From Desulfobacterales bacterium (GTDB lineage Bacteria; Desulfobacterota; Desulfobacteria; Desulfobacterales; C00003060), in assembly GCA_030668505.1 (NCBI GenBank), contig DAOUTV010000087.1, positions 1 through 6,909 of the forward strand: a stretch of 6,909 nucleotides of DNA. The letters are read 5' to 3'. The number at the start of each line of letters is the position of its first letter. Position 1 is the stretch's first letter. A program made the translations under genes and the position numbers. Under the pieces are notes generated by a model that was not told the origin of the DNA, made no database searches, and worked only from the letters and a program-made list of their open reading frames with translations. Shown one piece after another: positions 5,947 to 6,909 of this stretch.

Positions 5947-6378
5947 ATGCTTAACATCTTGTTTGTTGATGACGAAGGTGCAGTTTCTGATGTGCTAGGG
6001 CAAATCTTGACCCGACTCGGGCACCGCGTTGAAATTGCCTCGAACGGCCACGAAGGTCTTCGAATGTTTGATAGCCGAGTCTTTGATCTGGTGATTACAG
6101 ACATCCTTATGCCCGGCATTGACGGGCACGGTGTGGCACGGCACATTCGCAGCTCCGACAGAGCCTACATCCCAATTATTGGTATTTCTGGAACCCCATG
6201 GTTTCTTGATGGTGATGTATTTGATTTTGTCCTCCCCAAGCCCTTCAGCATACAAGCCCTTACAAATGCCATCGATGACGCCATGGGAAAAGGATCAAAA
6301 CCCCAGACACTCACAGAAAATCAGGAGCAAGGCCACAGCCTCCATGGCGTATCGACTTCCCCTCTTCTTGCCACATGA
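5947..6378 (+). CDS. Single-domain response regulator (CheY-like receiver)
   Basis: The 143-residue protein consists of a receiver domain (about 1-115) and a short Ser/Thr/Gln-rich tail without an output domain. The acidic pocket is D8/D9 in ILFVDDE, the phospho-acceptor is D52 in VITDILMPGIDG, the switch residue is S81 in IIGISG, and the conserved lysine is K98 in LPKPF. All key residues are present, so phosphotransfer from a histidine kinase is expected, with signalling through protein-protein contacts. AAGGGG (5936-5941) lies five bases before ATG 5947, fixing the start. No kinase lies next to it, so it is an orphan; it may serve in a phosphorelay or with one of the hybrid kinases common in this phylum. 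The tail from about 116 is unlike any output domain I know. Confidence 0.92.
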   Translation: MLNILFVDDEGAVSDVLGQILTRLGHRVEIASNGHEGLRMFDSRVFDLVITDILMPGIDGHGVARHIRSSDRAYIPIIGISGTPWFLDGDVFDFVLPKPFSIQALTNAIDDAMGKGSKPQTLTENQEQGHSLHGVSTSPLLAT

Positions 6379-6783
6379 AGCGCTGCCGTTAGAAAAAATC
6401 CTGGCCCTTTAAGCGGGCACCATTTCATATTTGATACTAAATAGTGCGTTAACAAGAAAGCCCGTGACTGCTGTGTCGGCCTTTACACCCCGCAAAATCC
6501 TGGTCTTTTTGGATTGTTTGTAATATCATTTTGACAGTCACTGAACCCGTCCAGATACTTAGAAGCTGTTTCAAAACTCTTTGACGACTCCATTTTGGCC
6601 TTTTTTGCCAAAAGTTCTTGGCGAAGAGAAGTGTTAAAAAATTGTAACTGTTTGAGGGCGTTAGCCCGAGTTTTACAATTTTAGCGACCCGACCATAGAA
6701 CTTTCAAAAATGGCCAAACAGACCAAGGAAGAGGGTTTTGAAACAGCTTCTAGTGAAAATCAAAGGGACCACGAAAAACTGTG
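6379..6783. other. Intergenic region containing a MITE-like element
   Basis: No supported gene lies here. The first part (6379-6560) has a loose direct repeat (AAAATCCTGGCCCTTT at 6395-6410 and AAAATCCTGGTCTTTT at 6494-6509, 14 of 16) and no clear terminator. The second part is the MITE-like element at 6562-6750, after which 33 bases lead to the terminal gene. Confidence 0.6.
6562..6750. mobile_element. MITE-like element 2 with 20-bp terminal inverted repeats and flanking TA
   Basis: AGAAGCTGTTTCAAAACTCT (6561-6580) and its complement at 6732-6751 agree at 19 of 20 positions. The element is flanked by TA on both sides (6560-6561 and 6751-6752), the target duplication made by IS630/Tc1-mariner-type transposases. 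Taken without the TA it is 189 bp and encodes no protein. Subterminal segments pair too (TTTTGGCC near 6593-6600 with GGCCAAA near 6713-6719; AGTTCT with AGAACT). The centre forms AAAATTGTAA (6638-6647) against TTACAATTTT (6673-6682), enclosing GGGC-GTTA-GCCC (6656-6667). It is presumably mobilised by a transposase elsewhere in the genome. Confidence 0.75.
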
Positions 6784-6909
6784 ATGCGTGCTGTAGTCTG
6801 GCTACAGATTTTTATCATATCCATTCTTCTTGGGTATTCTACCTACTCCCTTTTTAAGGGCAATTTTGAGCAGGCGTTTTTGCCTTACCCAATATTGATA
6901 ATATATTAC
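6784..6909 (+). CDS. N-terminus of a small membrane protein (truncated by window end)
   Basis: ATG 6784 opens a frame that stays open for 42 codons to the window end: MRAVVWLQIFIISILLGYST, then YSLFKGNFEQAF and a second hydrophobic run (LPYPILIIYY). The first 24 residues form a transmembrane helix or uncleaved signal anchor, and the second hydrophobic stretch begins at about residue 33, so it looks like a small inner-membrane protein. No strong ribosome binding site is visible (only AAGGGA at about 6762-6767, rather far away). The start lies 31 bases after the MITE-like element, so that element must lie inside or next to its control region. It is too short to name. Confidence 0.6.
   Translation, partial: MRAVVWLQIFIISILLGYSTYSLFKGNFEQAFLPYPILIIYY

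Noticed and set aside
6119..6412. 97-codon open frame overlapping the response regulator in another frame
   Set aside because: The receiver domain with intact catalytic residues is clearly the coding frame; this one has no ribosome binding site or recognisable domain.

Overview
The window looks like chromosomal DNA from a sulfate-reducing or related anaerobe of the Desulfobacterota (former Deltaproteobacteria). The evidence is a hemB gene translationally coupled to an ahbD-type radical SAM gene, which is the signature of the siroheme-dependent alternative heme pathway. A downstream LuxR-type regulator has the 'KPTYKELEQRI' N-terminus and GAF-like module that I associate with this phylum. Dispersed inverted repeats of kinds I recall from these genomes are also present. 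The lineage call is inferred from family knowledge, not from a search.

Layout. Positions 1-3207 are a tight plus-strand cluster: the 3' end of an unidentified gene (2-163), hemB (167-1141), ahbD (1138-2208, sharing ATGA with hemB) and a coiled-coil/GAF-like/LuxR-HTH regulator (2263-3207). HemB makes porphobilinogen at the head of tetrapyrrole synthesis. AhbD performs the last step, oxidative decarboxylation of Fe-coproporphyrin III to heme b, so the first and last parts of one route are co-expressed.

Positions 3208-4083 are mostly non-coding. They hold a 150-bp AT-rich imperfect inverted repeat built on ATCCGAA heptamers, two clean hairpins at its edges, and a frameshifted remnant of a small regulator-like gene (3745-3997). 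Positions 4084-4615 carry two convergent, very small Cys-rich putative zinc-ribbon proteins whose 3' ends meet at a stem-loop.

Positions 4616-5063 hold an inverted-repeat element (about 4679-4854) followed by a promoter-like sequence ahead of an Smr-domain protein (5064-5783). A good sigma70-like promoter and ribosome binding site precede a single-domain response regulator (5947-6378). A 189-bp MITE-like element with 20-bp terminal inverted repeats and flanking TA (6562-6750) sits directly upstream of a small membrane protein that runs off the window end (6784-6909).

The most interesting non-gene signal is that the two inverted-repeat elements, 1.9 kb apart, share an almost identical 26-nt centre (4759-4784 and 6649-6674, 25/26) while their outer arms and termini differ. 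They therefore look like members of one modular repeat superfamily with a conserved stem-loop core. I see no clear anti-phage or otherwise novel multi-gene system. The convergent Cys-rich pair is the best candidate for undescribed proteins.
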